NCBI GenBank assembly: GCA_038200385.1
Contig: JBBPYA010000217.1
Span: 1 to 40,281 of the forward strand
Length of the DNA stretch: 40,281 nucleotides
Direction of reading: 5' to 3'
From: JBBPYA01 sp038200385
GTDB taxonomy: Bacteria > Actinomycetota > Actinomycetes > Mycobacteriales > Geodermatophilaceae
Positions 31,399-38,401 of this stretch are shown in pieces; positions within the stretch are counted from its first letter, which is position 1; each line of letters opens with the position of its first letter. The notes under the pieces are model-generated. The model saw only the letters and a program-made list of their open reading frames with translations, made no database searches and was not told the DNA's origin. A program made the translations under genes and the position numbers.

Positions 31399-31892
31399 CC
31401 GGCCGCCCCGGACCGGCGCAGCTCCGCGGCCCGCAGCACCGCCCGGCGGATGTTCTGATACCCGGTGCAGCGGCACAGGTTGCCGCTGATCAGCTCCGTC
31501 GCCTCGTCCTCGGTCGGCGCCGGATTGTCCTCGAGGCCGGCGGCGATCGTCAGCAGGAAACCCGGTGTACAGAACCCGCACTGCAGCGCATGGCACTCGG
31601 TGAACGCCTGCTGCACCGGGTGCAGCGTCCCGTCCGCGCCGGCCAGGCCCTCCACGGTAGTGATCTCGGCACCGTCCACGCTGACCGCGAGCAGCAAGCA
31701 CGAGCGCACCGGCCGGCCGTCGAGCAGCACGGTGCACGATCCGCACACCCCGTGCTCGCAGCCGACGTGCGTCCCGGTCAGGCCGAGGTCGTGCCGGATC
31801 GCGTCGGACAGCAGCCGGCGGACCGGGATCGTGACGCGGTGCCCGACGCCGTTGACCACGAGGGTGACCGGTCGCTGCTGCTCGGGACTCAT
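31395..31892 (-). CDS. Molybdenum hydroxylase [2Fe-2S] small subunit
   Basis: Electron-transfer subunit with two [2Fe-2S] clusters, 165 residues. The plant-ferredoxin-type cluster uses Cys45, 50, 53 and 65 (CEHGVCGSC). The second uses Cys105, 108, 140 and 142 (LQCGFCTPG and LCRCTGYQNI). All eight cysteines are present. ATG 31892 overlaps the FAD-subunit stop and the gene's own stop overlaps the large-subunit start, so the three subunits are made together. Cofactor insertion would need XdhC-type or CoxD/E/F-type helpers, none of which are in the window. Confidence 0.96.
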   Translation of the reverse strand: MSPEQQRPVTLVVNGVGHRVTIPVRRLLSDAIRHDLGLTGTHVGCEHGVCGSCTVLLDGRPVRSCLLLAVSVDGAEITTVEGLAGADGTLHPVQQAFTECHALQCGFCTPGFLLTIAAGLEDNPAPTEDEATELISGNLCRCTGYQNIRRAVLRAAELRRSGAAG

Positions 31893-32785
31893 CGCACCAC
31901 CGACGGCGCGTCGGCGGCCGACCCCCCGGCCGCGGCCGCCGCCTCGACCAGTGCGCGAGCGGTCAGCACGCCGACCAGGTGCGCGCGGTAGGACGCCGTG
32001 GCGTGGATGTCCGGCTCCGGCGACACCTGGGAGCGGGCCAGCGCCCCCGCCGCCGCCCAGTCCGCGGTGGCCGCGGACGTGCCACCGACCGCGTCGGTCA
32101 GGTCCAGCACGAGCGGGGTCGGATCCACCGAGATGTACGCCGTCCGCACGCTGGTCACCAGGCCGTCCTTGTCGAGGCCGACCGCGGCGGCGACGCCGCA
32201 GAGCGCGTAGTCACCCTTGCGGCGTGCCACCTCGACGAACGCCGTACCGGTACCCGACGGGAACGCCGGAAACGTTGCGCTGCACAGCAGCTCACCCGGC
32301 CCGAGGCAGGACTCCAGTGGACCGACGAAGAAGTCCGCGGCGGACAGCTCGCGCTCGCCGGCGGCGCTGACCAGTCGCACCGTCCCGCCGGTCAGCGCGA
32401 GGACTGCGGTCATCTCACCGGCCGGGTCGGCGTGCGCGAGACTGCCGCACGTCGTACCCCGGTTACGGATGGCCGCATGCGCCACCAGCCGCAATCCCTG
32501 GCGCAGCAACGGTTGTACGCGGCTCGCGGCGTCGTCGCGTTCGACGTCGGCGTGCCGGGCGGTGGCGCCGACGGTCACCGCATCCGCGGCGCTGTCCACC
32601 GCCGCGAGTCCCGGGATCCGGTTGATGTCGACCAGGTGGCCCGGTGCGGCCAACCGCATGTTCAGGATCGGCAGCAGGCTCTGCCCGCCGGCCAGCACCT
32701 TGCCGTCCTCGCCGGCCTCGGCCAGGACCTGCAACGCCTCGGCCAGGGTCTCCGGGGCGTGGTAGGTGAACGCGGCGGGCTTCAC
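31889..32785 (-). CDS. Molybdenum hydroxylase FAD-binding medium subunit
   Basis: Carries FAD and passes electrons to the acceptor. The 298 residues have AGGQSLLPILNMRLA (32-46) and TTCGSLAHADPAGE (111-124) as the two FAD-binding blocks. The second is TTCGS where many have TxGGS, a modest change. The C-terminal CoxM domain follows, containing VEVARRKGDYALCGVAAAVGL. Start GTG 32785 has a weak AGGGGAA ribosome site. It lies 45 bp after the permease stop, so the permease and hydroxylase are probably one transcript. Confidence 0.94.
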   Translation of the reverse strand: MKPAAFTYHAPETLAEALQVLAEAGEDGKVLAGGQSLLPILNMRLAAPGHLVDINRIPGLAAVDSAADAVTVGATARHADVERDDAASRVQPLLRQGLRLVAHAAIRNRGTTCGSLAHADPAGEMTAVLALTGGTVRLVSAAGERELSAADFFVGPLESCLGPGELLCSATFPAFPSGTGTAFVEVARRKGDYALCGVAAAVGLDKDGLVTSVRTAYISVDPTPLVLDLTDAVGGTSAATADWAAAGALARSQVSPEPDIHATASYRAHLVGVLTARALVEAAAAAGGSAADAPSVVR

Positions 32786-32830
32786 GGATCGCGTTCCCCT
32801 TCGTCGTCGTACGGCGGTGTCTGCTCCGTT

Positions 32831-34294
32831 CTACCGGGTCCGGCGCTGGTCCGTCGGGCCGCCACCTGCGGTCTCGTCGTAGCCGGGCTCGCGGTGGACA
32901 CCGGCGCGGCCGACCGCGGGTCCGGTCCCGCCCTGGTAGCCCTCCAGGGCGCTGCGCTCCAACTGCAGCGATTCGCGCATCTGCGGCGGTGCCAGCACGC
33001 GTGCGACGTGCCAGCCCACCACGGCGACGATCGTGCCGAGGGCGATGCCCTGCAGCGAGAAGCCGCTGTTCACCACGAGGGTGACGTTGCCGATCGCAAT
33101 CACGATTCCGGCCGCGAGCGGCACCAAGTTGATCGGGTTTGCGAAGTCGACGCCGTTCTCCTTCCAGATCTTCGCGCCGAGCAGGCCGATCATCCCGTAC
33201 AACACGACGGTGATCCCGCCGAGCACACCGCCCGGCGTCGCGGCCACGAGGGCCCCGAACTTGGGGCACAGACCGAACAGGATGGCGACGAGCGCGGCCA
33301 CGTAGTAGGCCGCGGTCGAGTACACCCGCGTCGCGGCCATCACGCCGATGTTCTCGGCGTACGTCGTGGTGGGCGAGCCACCGACCGCGCTGGCGATGAC
33401 CGTCCCGACGCCGTCCCCGAAGATCGCCCGCCCGAGGACCGGGTCGAGGTCGCGCTTGGTCATCTCCCCCACTGCCTTGACGTGCCCGGCGTTCTCGGCC
33501 AGCAGCGCAATCACCGCGGGCAGCACCAGCAGGATGAAGTTGACCTGGAAGCTCGGGGCATGGAAGGCGGGCAGCCCGATCCAGTCCGCCGCGGCCACCC
33601 CGTCGAAGTTCGTCCGGAAGTGCGCGACCGGATCGCCGCCGGCCGCCGGCTGCGACGTGATCTCGCCGATCGTCGAGTCCAGGATCCAGGACAGCAGGAA
33701 CCCGAAGACCAGCGCGAGGAAGATCGAGATCCGGGCGAAGAAGCCCGGCAGCACCAGCGCGCCGACGATGACGAACGTCATCGTCAGCAGCGCGACCCAC
33801 TGGTCCTGCGGCCAGTAGATGGTGGCCACGACCGGCGCCAGGTTGAAGCCGATCAGCAGCACCACCGCGCCGGTCACCGCCGGCGGCAGGACCGCGTGGA
33901 TGACCTTGGCGCCGAGCACGTGGATCAGCCCGCCGACGATCGCGAGCACCACACCGGCGACCAGGATCGCGCCGGTGACCGAGCCGTTGTCTCCGCCGGC
34001 GGCCCGGATGGCGACGACGCCGCCGACGAACGAAGCACTCGTCCCGAGATAGCTCGGCACCTTGCCCTGGACGATGAGCAGGAACACGATCGTCGCGACC
34101 CCGGACATCATGATGGCCAGGTTGGGGTCCAGGCCCATGATCAGCGGGAAGACGAACGTCGCCCCGAACATCGCTACGACGTGCTGGGCGCCGATGCCGA
34201 CCGTGCGCGGCCAGGACAATCGCTCGTCCGGTGCCACCGCCTGACCCGGCGGCGGGGTACTGCCGTCGCCGTACAGCTTCCATCCGAATGCCAC
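32831..34294 (-). CDS. Uracil-type NCS2 permease (UraA/RutG-like)
   Basis: Proton-coupled nucleobase carrier of the NAT/NCS2 family, 487 residues, about 14 membrane segments. The signature ENIGVMAATR at 314-323 with the flanking TTTYA and VYSTAAYYVA is the pattern of uracil/pyrimidine carriers (UraA, RutG). Xanthine and urate carriers have QNNGV-like signatures. ATFVFPLIMGLDPN in TM1 and SASFVGG are also typical. GTG 34294 is chosen because it follows the strong ribosome site GGAGGAGG; the frame stays open 19 codons further to a TTG with no ribosome site. First gene of the operon permease-coxM-S-L-G-nitrilase and divergent from the DUF2877 gene. Its specificity is the best local clue that the island handles pyrimidines. 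Confidence 0.94.
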   Translation of the reverse strand: MAFGWKLYGDGSTPPPGQAVAPDERLSWPRTVGIGAQHVVAMFGATFVFPLIMGLDPNLAIMMSGVATIVFLLIVQGKVPSYLGTSASFVGGVVAIRAAGGDNGSVTGAILVAGVVLAIVGGLIHVLGAKVIHAVLPPAVTGAVVLLIGFNLAPVVATIYWPQDQWVALLTMTFVIVGALVLPGFFARISIFLALVFGFLLSWILDSTIGEITSQPAAGGDPVAHFRTNFDGVAAADWIGLPAFHAPSFQVNFILLVLPAVIALLAENAGHVKAVGEMTKRDLDPVLGRAIFGDGVGTVIASAVGGSPTTTYAENIGVMAATRVYSTAAYYVAALVAILFGLCPKFGALVAATPGGVLGGITVVLYGMIGLLGAKIWKENGVDFANPINLVPLAAGIVIAIGNVTLVVNSGFSLQGIALGTIVAVVGWHVARVLAPPQMRESLQLERSALEGYQGGTGPAVGRAGVHREPGYDETAGGGPTDQRRTR

Positions 34295-34490
34295 TGCCGA
34301 CCTCCTCCGCGCCGCGACGCGCGTCCCGGCGGGCCGCACGGAACGCAACAACCGGTCCCCCCGCGGCGGTCATTGTGTCGGTGCCGGGACCCCGCTGCGC
34401 CATGATCGGCAGCGACGCGCCGAGCAGGCTCTGCGGAGTCGGCGCCGGACCGTCCCGGCAGGCGATGCCCGGGATTGGCACACTGGCCCG
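34295..34490. promoter_or_regulatory. Divergent control region between permease and DUF2877 gene
   Basis: This is a 196-bp gap. On the plus strand CACACT (34479-34484) ends 6 nt before ATG 34491, so that gene may be leaderless. On the minus strand the permease has a strong GGAGGAGG ribosome site and thus a true leader; a weak CACAAT box lies at 34370-34375. I see no clear long palindrome for a regulator. The layout would let one regulator switch uptake and oxidation together with carbamoyl transfer. Confidence 0.4.
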
Positions 34491-35333
34491 ATGCCGTACC
34501 CGACCGCGGACCCCGTGACCCTCCCTGTCGCCGCGAGTGCGGGCCTGGCCGACCTGCTCACCGGCCCCGAACGTGCGGTACAGGTCGCCGGCTGCGGCAG
34601 CGGGGCAGCGTACCTGCGTGACGGCGCCGGGTCGGTGGTGGCGGTGCTGGCTCCCGCCGCGCCGCGGCTGCCGTGCGCGGTGGTGGCCGGCGACCGGGTA
34701 CCGGACTGGCCGCTCGGCGCCGACGGGACGGTCGGGCTCGGCCGGATCGCGGTCGGGTCGTGGCTGCTGCCCGTCGTCCGGTGGTGGGATCCCCGGCCCG
34801 CTCTCGCCCCGACCGACCCGGCCCGGCTGGCCGGGGCCGCCGCGCAGCTGCTCGGTCTGGAGCGCGAGCCAGCGTCGCCGGTCATCGCGGACTTGCCCGT
34901 GGCCGCTGTCGAGGGCCTGGCCGCGGCCCGGCCGGATGTACCGGCCGCGGTCCTCGCCCTGGCCGGGCGGGGGCCCGGACTGACCCCGCTGGGCGACGAC
35001 GTGCTGACCGGCTGGCTGAGCACCCTGACCTGCCTCGGGCATCCCGACGCGGTGCCGGTGGCCGCCGACGTCGTCGGCGTCGCGGCCGGCCGGACCACCG
35101 ACCTGTCGATGACGCTGCTCCGCCATGCCGCGAGGGGTGAGTGTGTCGGCGCGCTCGGCGCGCTGCTGCGGGCCGTCACCACCGGCAGGGACGTGCCGCG
35201 GGCCCGGATCGCGCTGGCAGCGGTGGGGCACAGCAGCGGCACCGGACTGGCGTTGGGCGTCCGGCTCGGTCTCGACGCGATGGCCGGCTCACGCTCGCCG
35301 GCGACCGTCGGGGCCGGATCGGTGCCCCGATGA
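34491..35333 (+). CDS. DUF2877 protein, AllH-like carbamoyltransferase component
   Basis: In E. coli the DUF2877 protein (AllH, formerly YlbF) acts with AllF (FdrA) and AllG (DUF1116) as oxamate carbamoyltransferase, which splits oxalurate with phosphate into oxamate and carbamoyl phosphate. The 280 residues carry the family's GPGLTPLGDDVLTG (161-174), an N-terminal domain with GSGAAYLRDG, and AVGHSSGTGLALG near 244-256. ATG 34491 follows CACACT by 6 nt. The stop overlaps the FdrA-DUF1116 start as ATGA. No allantoin genes are present, so the substrate may be a ureide other than oxalurate. Confidence 0.88.
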   Translation: MPYPTADPVTLPVAASAGLADLLTGPERAVQVAGCGSGAAYLRDGAGSVVAVLAPAAPRLPCAVVAGDRVPDWPLGADGTVGLGRIAVGSWLLPVVRWWDPRPALAPTDPARLAGAAAQLLGLEREPASPVIADLPVAAVEGLAAARPDVPAAVLALAGRGPGLTPLGDDVLTGWLSTLTCLGHPDAVPVAADVVGVAAGRTTDLSMTLLRHAARGECVGALGALLRAVTTGRDVPRARIALAAVGHSSGTGLALGVRLGLDAMAGSRSPATVGAGSVPR

Positions 35334-38300
35334 GCCGGTACGTGGACGTGCGGTCCGGGCGGTACGTCGACTCGGTCCGGCTGATGCAGGTCAGCCGGGC
35401 GGTGGCGGCGGCGGACGGGGTCAGCTCGGCCCTCATCGCGATGGCCACCGAACTCAACCTCGACGTGCTGGCCGGAATGGGTTTCGACGTACCGCAGGCG
35501 GGACCGAACGACCTGCTCGTGGCGATCGACGCCGACGCCGACGCGCTCGACGCGGCGCGGGCCGTGGCCGACGCCGAGCTCGCCGGCACGGCGAGGGCCG
35601 CGGGGACTGCAACGGGAGGTACGGCGGTGCCGCCGCGGACCACCGCGTCGGCGCTGCGCGGGTCTGCGGCCTCCCTCGTCCTGATCTCGGTGCCCGGGCC
35701 GTCGGCCACCGCCGAGGCGATGGACGGGCTGGCCGCGGGCCGGCACGTGATGCTCTTCAGCGACAACGTGCCCGTCGAGCAGGAGGTCGCGCTCAAGACC
35801 GAAGCACAGCGGCGCGGGCTGCTCCTGATGGGGCCGGACTGCGGCACCGCCGTCGTACAGGGGGTGGCGCTCGGCTTCGCCAACGTCGTCCGCAGCGGTC
35901 CAGTCGGGGTGGTCGCCGCCTCCGGGACCGGGGCTCAGCAGGTTTCCTGCCTGCTGGACGCCGCCGGCGTCGGCATCAGCCACCTGATTGGCGTGGGCGG
36001 GCGGGACCTGTCCGAGGCTGTCGGCGCCCGGGCCACGGTCCAGGCGCTCCGGTTGCTCGCCGTCGACCCGGCCACCGAACGGATCGTCGTGGTGTCCAAG
36101 CCCGCGGCGGAGGCGGCCGGACGCCGGGTCGAGGAGGTGGCCGCCGACCTTGGGCTGCCGGTACACCTGGCGCTGCTCGGTGCGGGCCACCCCGACCTCA
36201 CAGCCGCCACCGAGGCGGTACTGGCCGCCGCCGGGGTACCGCGGCCGAGCTGGCCGGAGCGGTTGCCGGCGGAGCCCTCCGGTGCCCGTAGCGGCGGCCA
36301 CCGGCTGGTCGGGTTGTTCGCCGGCGGGACCCTCGCGGCGGAGGCCGCCCTGCTCGCCGCACCGCTGGGCCGGGTGCGCTCCAACGTCGGGGCCGACGCC
36401 GACCTCGGCGCTGCCGAGATCCTCACCGGTTTCCCCGCGGGGCACCTCGTCGTGGACTTCGGCGCGGACGAGCTGACCGGCGGGCGGGCGCACCCGATGA
36501 TCGACCCGGAGCTGCGGCTGGCCTCGCTGGCCCGGTGGGCCGCCGATCCCGCGACGGCGGTCGTGCTGCTCGACGTGGTGCTGGGGTACGCGGCCGACCC
36601 CGACCCGGCGGCGTCGCTGGCGCCGGCTATCCGGGCGGCCCGGGACTCCGCCGGCGGCGCGCTGCCGGTCGTGGTGTCGCTGTGCGGTACGCCGGACGAC
36701 CCGCAGGGCTGGCAGCGCCAGGCCGAGGCGCTGGCCGCGGCGGGCGCCGAGGTGTACCTGTCCAACGCCGCCGCGACCCGTCGAGCCGTCGCCCTGACCA
36801 GCTCCAGCCCCCCCACCACGGAGTCGCCCATCCCCGACGCCGTCACCCCCGACGTTGCCCCTGCGGTGGTCGCCGCCTCCGACGGCGAGGCCGACGCGGG
36901 GGCGCGGGCCGGCGCCGCGGAGCTGCTGAGCGAGCCGCTCGCGGTACTCGCCGTGGGCGCCGAGCTGTTCGCGGACAGCCTGGTGGCGCAGGCGTGCCCC
37001 GTCGAGCGGGTGGACTGGCGACCACCCGCGCTCGGGCGCCCGGAGGACATCGCCAGAGTTGCCGTCGACCCCCGCCGGGACGAGGCCAACCGGAGCGCGC
37101 TGTCCCGGCTGCTGGCGGCGGGGGCGGAGCTGGTCGACGTCGTACCCGCCGCCACCGCGCTGTCGCTGCCCGAGCGGACGTTCCTGCACGCCGGCCCGCC
37201 GCTGACGTGGGATCGGGCCAGCGGGCCGATGCGGGGCGCGCTGATCGGCGCGGTGCTGCTGGAGGGGCTCGCCGACTCGCCGGAGGACGCGCAGCGGCTG
37301 CTAGAGCGGGGCGGGGTCGCGCTGGAGCCCTGCCACCACCACCGCACGGTCGGTCCGATGGCCGGCGTGGTCACGCCGTCGATGTGGATGTTCGAGCTGC
37401 GCGACCCGGAGCACGGCGGGACGGCGTACTGCTCGTTGAACGAGGGACTGGGAAAGGTGCTGCGCTACGGGGCCTACTCCCCCGATGTGCTGGACCGGCT
37501 GCGCTGGATGTCGGCCGTGCTCGGCCCGGCGTTGCGGGCGGCCGTGCGCGGGCACGGGCCGGTGGACGTCAGGGCGATCGTGGCCCAGATGCTGCAGATG
37601 GGCGACGAGGGGCACAACCGCAACCGGGCCGGCACCCTGATGCTGCTGCGCGAGCTGCTGGGTGAACTCGTCGGCGCGGGCGGCCCGCAGGTCGCGGAGG
37701 TGGTGCGCTTCGTCGCCGGAAACGACCACTTCTTCCTCAACCTCGTGATGCCGGCGGCGAAGCTGGCCCTCGACGCCGCCCGCGACATCCCCGGCTCGTC
37801 GATGGTCGTCGCGATGTCGCGCAACGGCACCGACTTCGGCATCCAGGTGTCCGGGACCGGTGACGACTGGTTCACCGCCCCGGCGGAGGTTCCCGACGGG
37901 CTGTTCCTCGGCGCCTTCGGGCCGGCGGACGCCAACCCCGACATCGGCGACTCGGCGATCACCGAGACGGTGGGCCTCGGCGGGTTCTGCATGGCCGCCG
38001 CACCGGCGATCGTGCGCTTCGTCGGCGGCGACGTCACGCTGGCCCTGTCCACGACGCGCTCGATGTACGAGATCACGCTGGGCGAGAACCCGGCGTACGC
38101 CATCCCGATCCTGGACTTCCGCGGTGCCCCCACCGGCATCGACGTGCTGGCGGTGGCCCGGACGGGGCTGCTGCCGCAGATCAACACCGGAATGGCCGGC
38201 AAGGTGGCCGGCACCGGCCAGGTGGGTGCCGGCCTGGTCAAGCCACCGGCGGAGTGCTTCGCCGCAGCCCTGCGCGCTCTGGCCGAACGGACGCCCGGTT

Positions 38301-38362
38301 CCCCCGGCGCGTCGGCCGGGCCCGGAACCCCGGTTACGCGGACGACCCTTGGGGGGAGTTGA
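35330..38362 (+). CDS. FdrA-DUF1116 fusion, AllF-AllG-like carbamoyltransferase
   Basis: One chain of 1010 residues joins two proteins that are separate in E. coli. Residues 1 to about 487 are FdrA (AllF), related to succinyl-CoA synthetase alpha chains: YVDVRSGRYVDSVRLMQVS at 4-22, GPDCGTA at 168-174, ASGTGAQQVS at 197-206 and GVGGRDLS at 221-228. A Pro/Ser/Ala-rich linker (about 488-525) follows. Residues 526-1000 are DUF1116 (AllG) with GPMAGVVTPSMWMFEL near 675, GLGKVLRYGAYSPDVLDRLRWM and MGDEGHNRNRAG near 755. No stop or frameshift interrupts the join, so it is a real fusion. ATG 35330 overlaps the DUF2877 stop, so all three parts come in fixed ratio. Expected product is carbamoyl phosphate; the acceptor half depends on an unknown substrate. 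Confidence 0.9.
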   Translation: MSRYVDVRSGRYVDSVRLMQVSRAVAAADGVSSALIAMATELNLDVLAGMGFDVPQAGPNDLLVAIDADADALDAARAVADAELAGTARAAGTATGGTAVPPRTTASALRGSAASLVLISVPGPSATAEAMDGLAAGRHVMLFSDNVPVEQEVALKTEAQRRGLLLMGPDCGTAVVQGVALGFANVVRSGPVGVVAASGTGAQQVSCLLDAAGVGISHLIGVGGRDLSEAVGARATVQALRLLAVDPATERIVVVSKPAAEAAGRRVEEVAADLGLPVHLALLGAGHPDLTAATEAVLAAAGVPRPSWPERLPAEPSGARSGGHRLVGLFAGGTLAAEAALLAAPLGRVRSNVGADADLGAAEILTGFPAGHLVVDFGADELTGGRAHPMIDPELRLASLARWAADPATAVVLLDVVLGYAADPDPAASLAPAIRAARDSAGGALPVVVSLCGTPDDPQGWQRQAEALAAAGAEVYLSNAAATRRAVALTSSSPPTTESPIPDAVTPDVAPAVVAASDGEADAGARAGAAELLSEPLAVLAVGAELFADSLVAQACPVERVDWRPPALGRPEDIARVAVDPRRDEANRSALSRLLAAGAELVDVVPAATALSLPERTFLHAGPPLTWDRASGPMRGALIGAVLLEGLADSPEDAQRLLERGGVALEPCHHHRTVGPMAGVVTPSMWMFELRDPEHGGTAYCSLNEGLGKVLRYGAYSPDVLDRLRWMSAVLGPALRAAVRGHGPVDVRAIVAQMLQMGDEGHNRNRAGTLMLLRELLGELVGAGGPQVAEVVRFVAGNDHFFLNLVMPAAKLALDAARDIPGSSMVVAMSRNGTDFGIQVSGTGDDWFTAPAEVPDGLFLGAFGPADANPDIGDSAITETVGLGGFCMAAAPAIVRFVGGDVTLALSTTRSMYEITLGENPAYAIPILDFRGAPTGIDVLAVARTGLLPQINTGMAGKVAGTGQVGAGLVKPPAECFAAALRALAERTPGSPGASAGPGTPVTRTTLGGS

Positions 38363-38401
38363 ATCGGGCGGGTCCGGTCGAGACTCAACCGAGGAGAGCC
38401 G

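Noticed and set aside
29005..32785. Aerobic carbon monoxide dehydrogenase (CoxMSL)
   Set aside because: The active-site loop is PYRGAGR without the cysteine of AYxCSFR, and the operon holds a pyrimidine permease and lacks the usual Cox maturation genes.
34370..34375. CACAAT as the permease -10 box
   Set aside because: Only four of six bases match TATAAT and no -35 box lies at the right distance; too weak to call as a promoter.
34370..37189. Minus-strand open frame of 939 codons over DUF2877 and FdrA
   Set aside because: Low-complexity Gly/Arg/Pro text antisense to recognisable domains; a shadow of high GC.
34491..38362. Allantoin degradation cluster (oxalurate to oxamate)
   Set aside because: No allantoinase, allantoate amidohydrolase, ureidoglycine or ureidoglycolate gene is in the window and the permease is of uracil type. 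It stays as the main alternative because such genes could lie outside.
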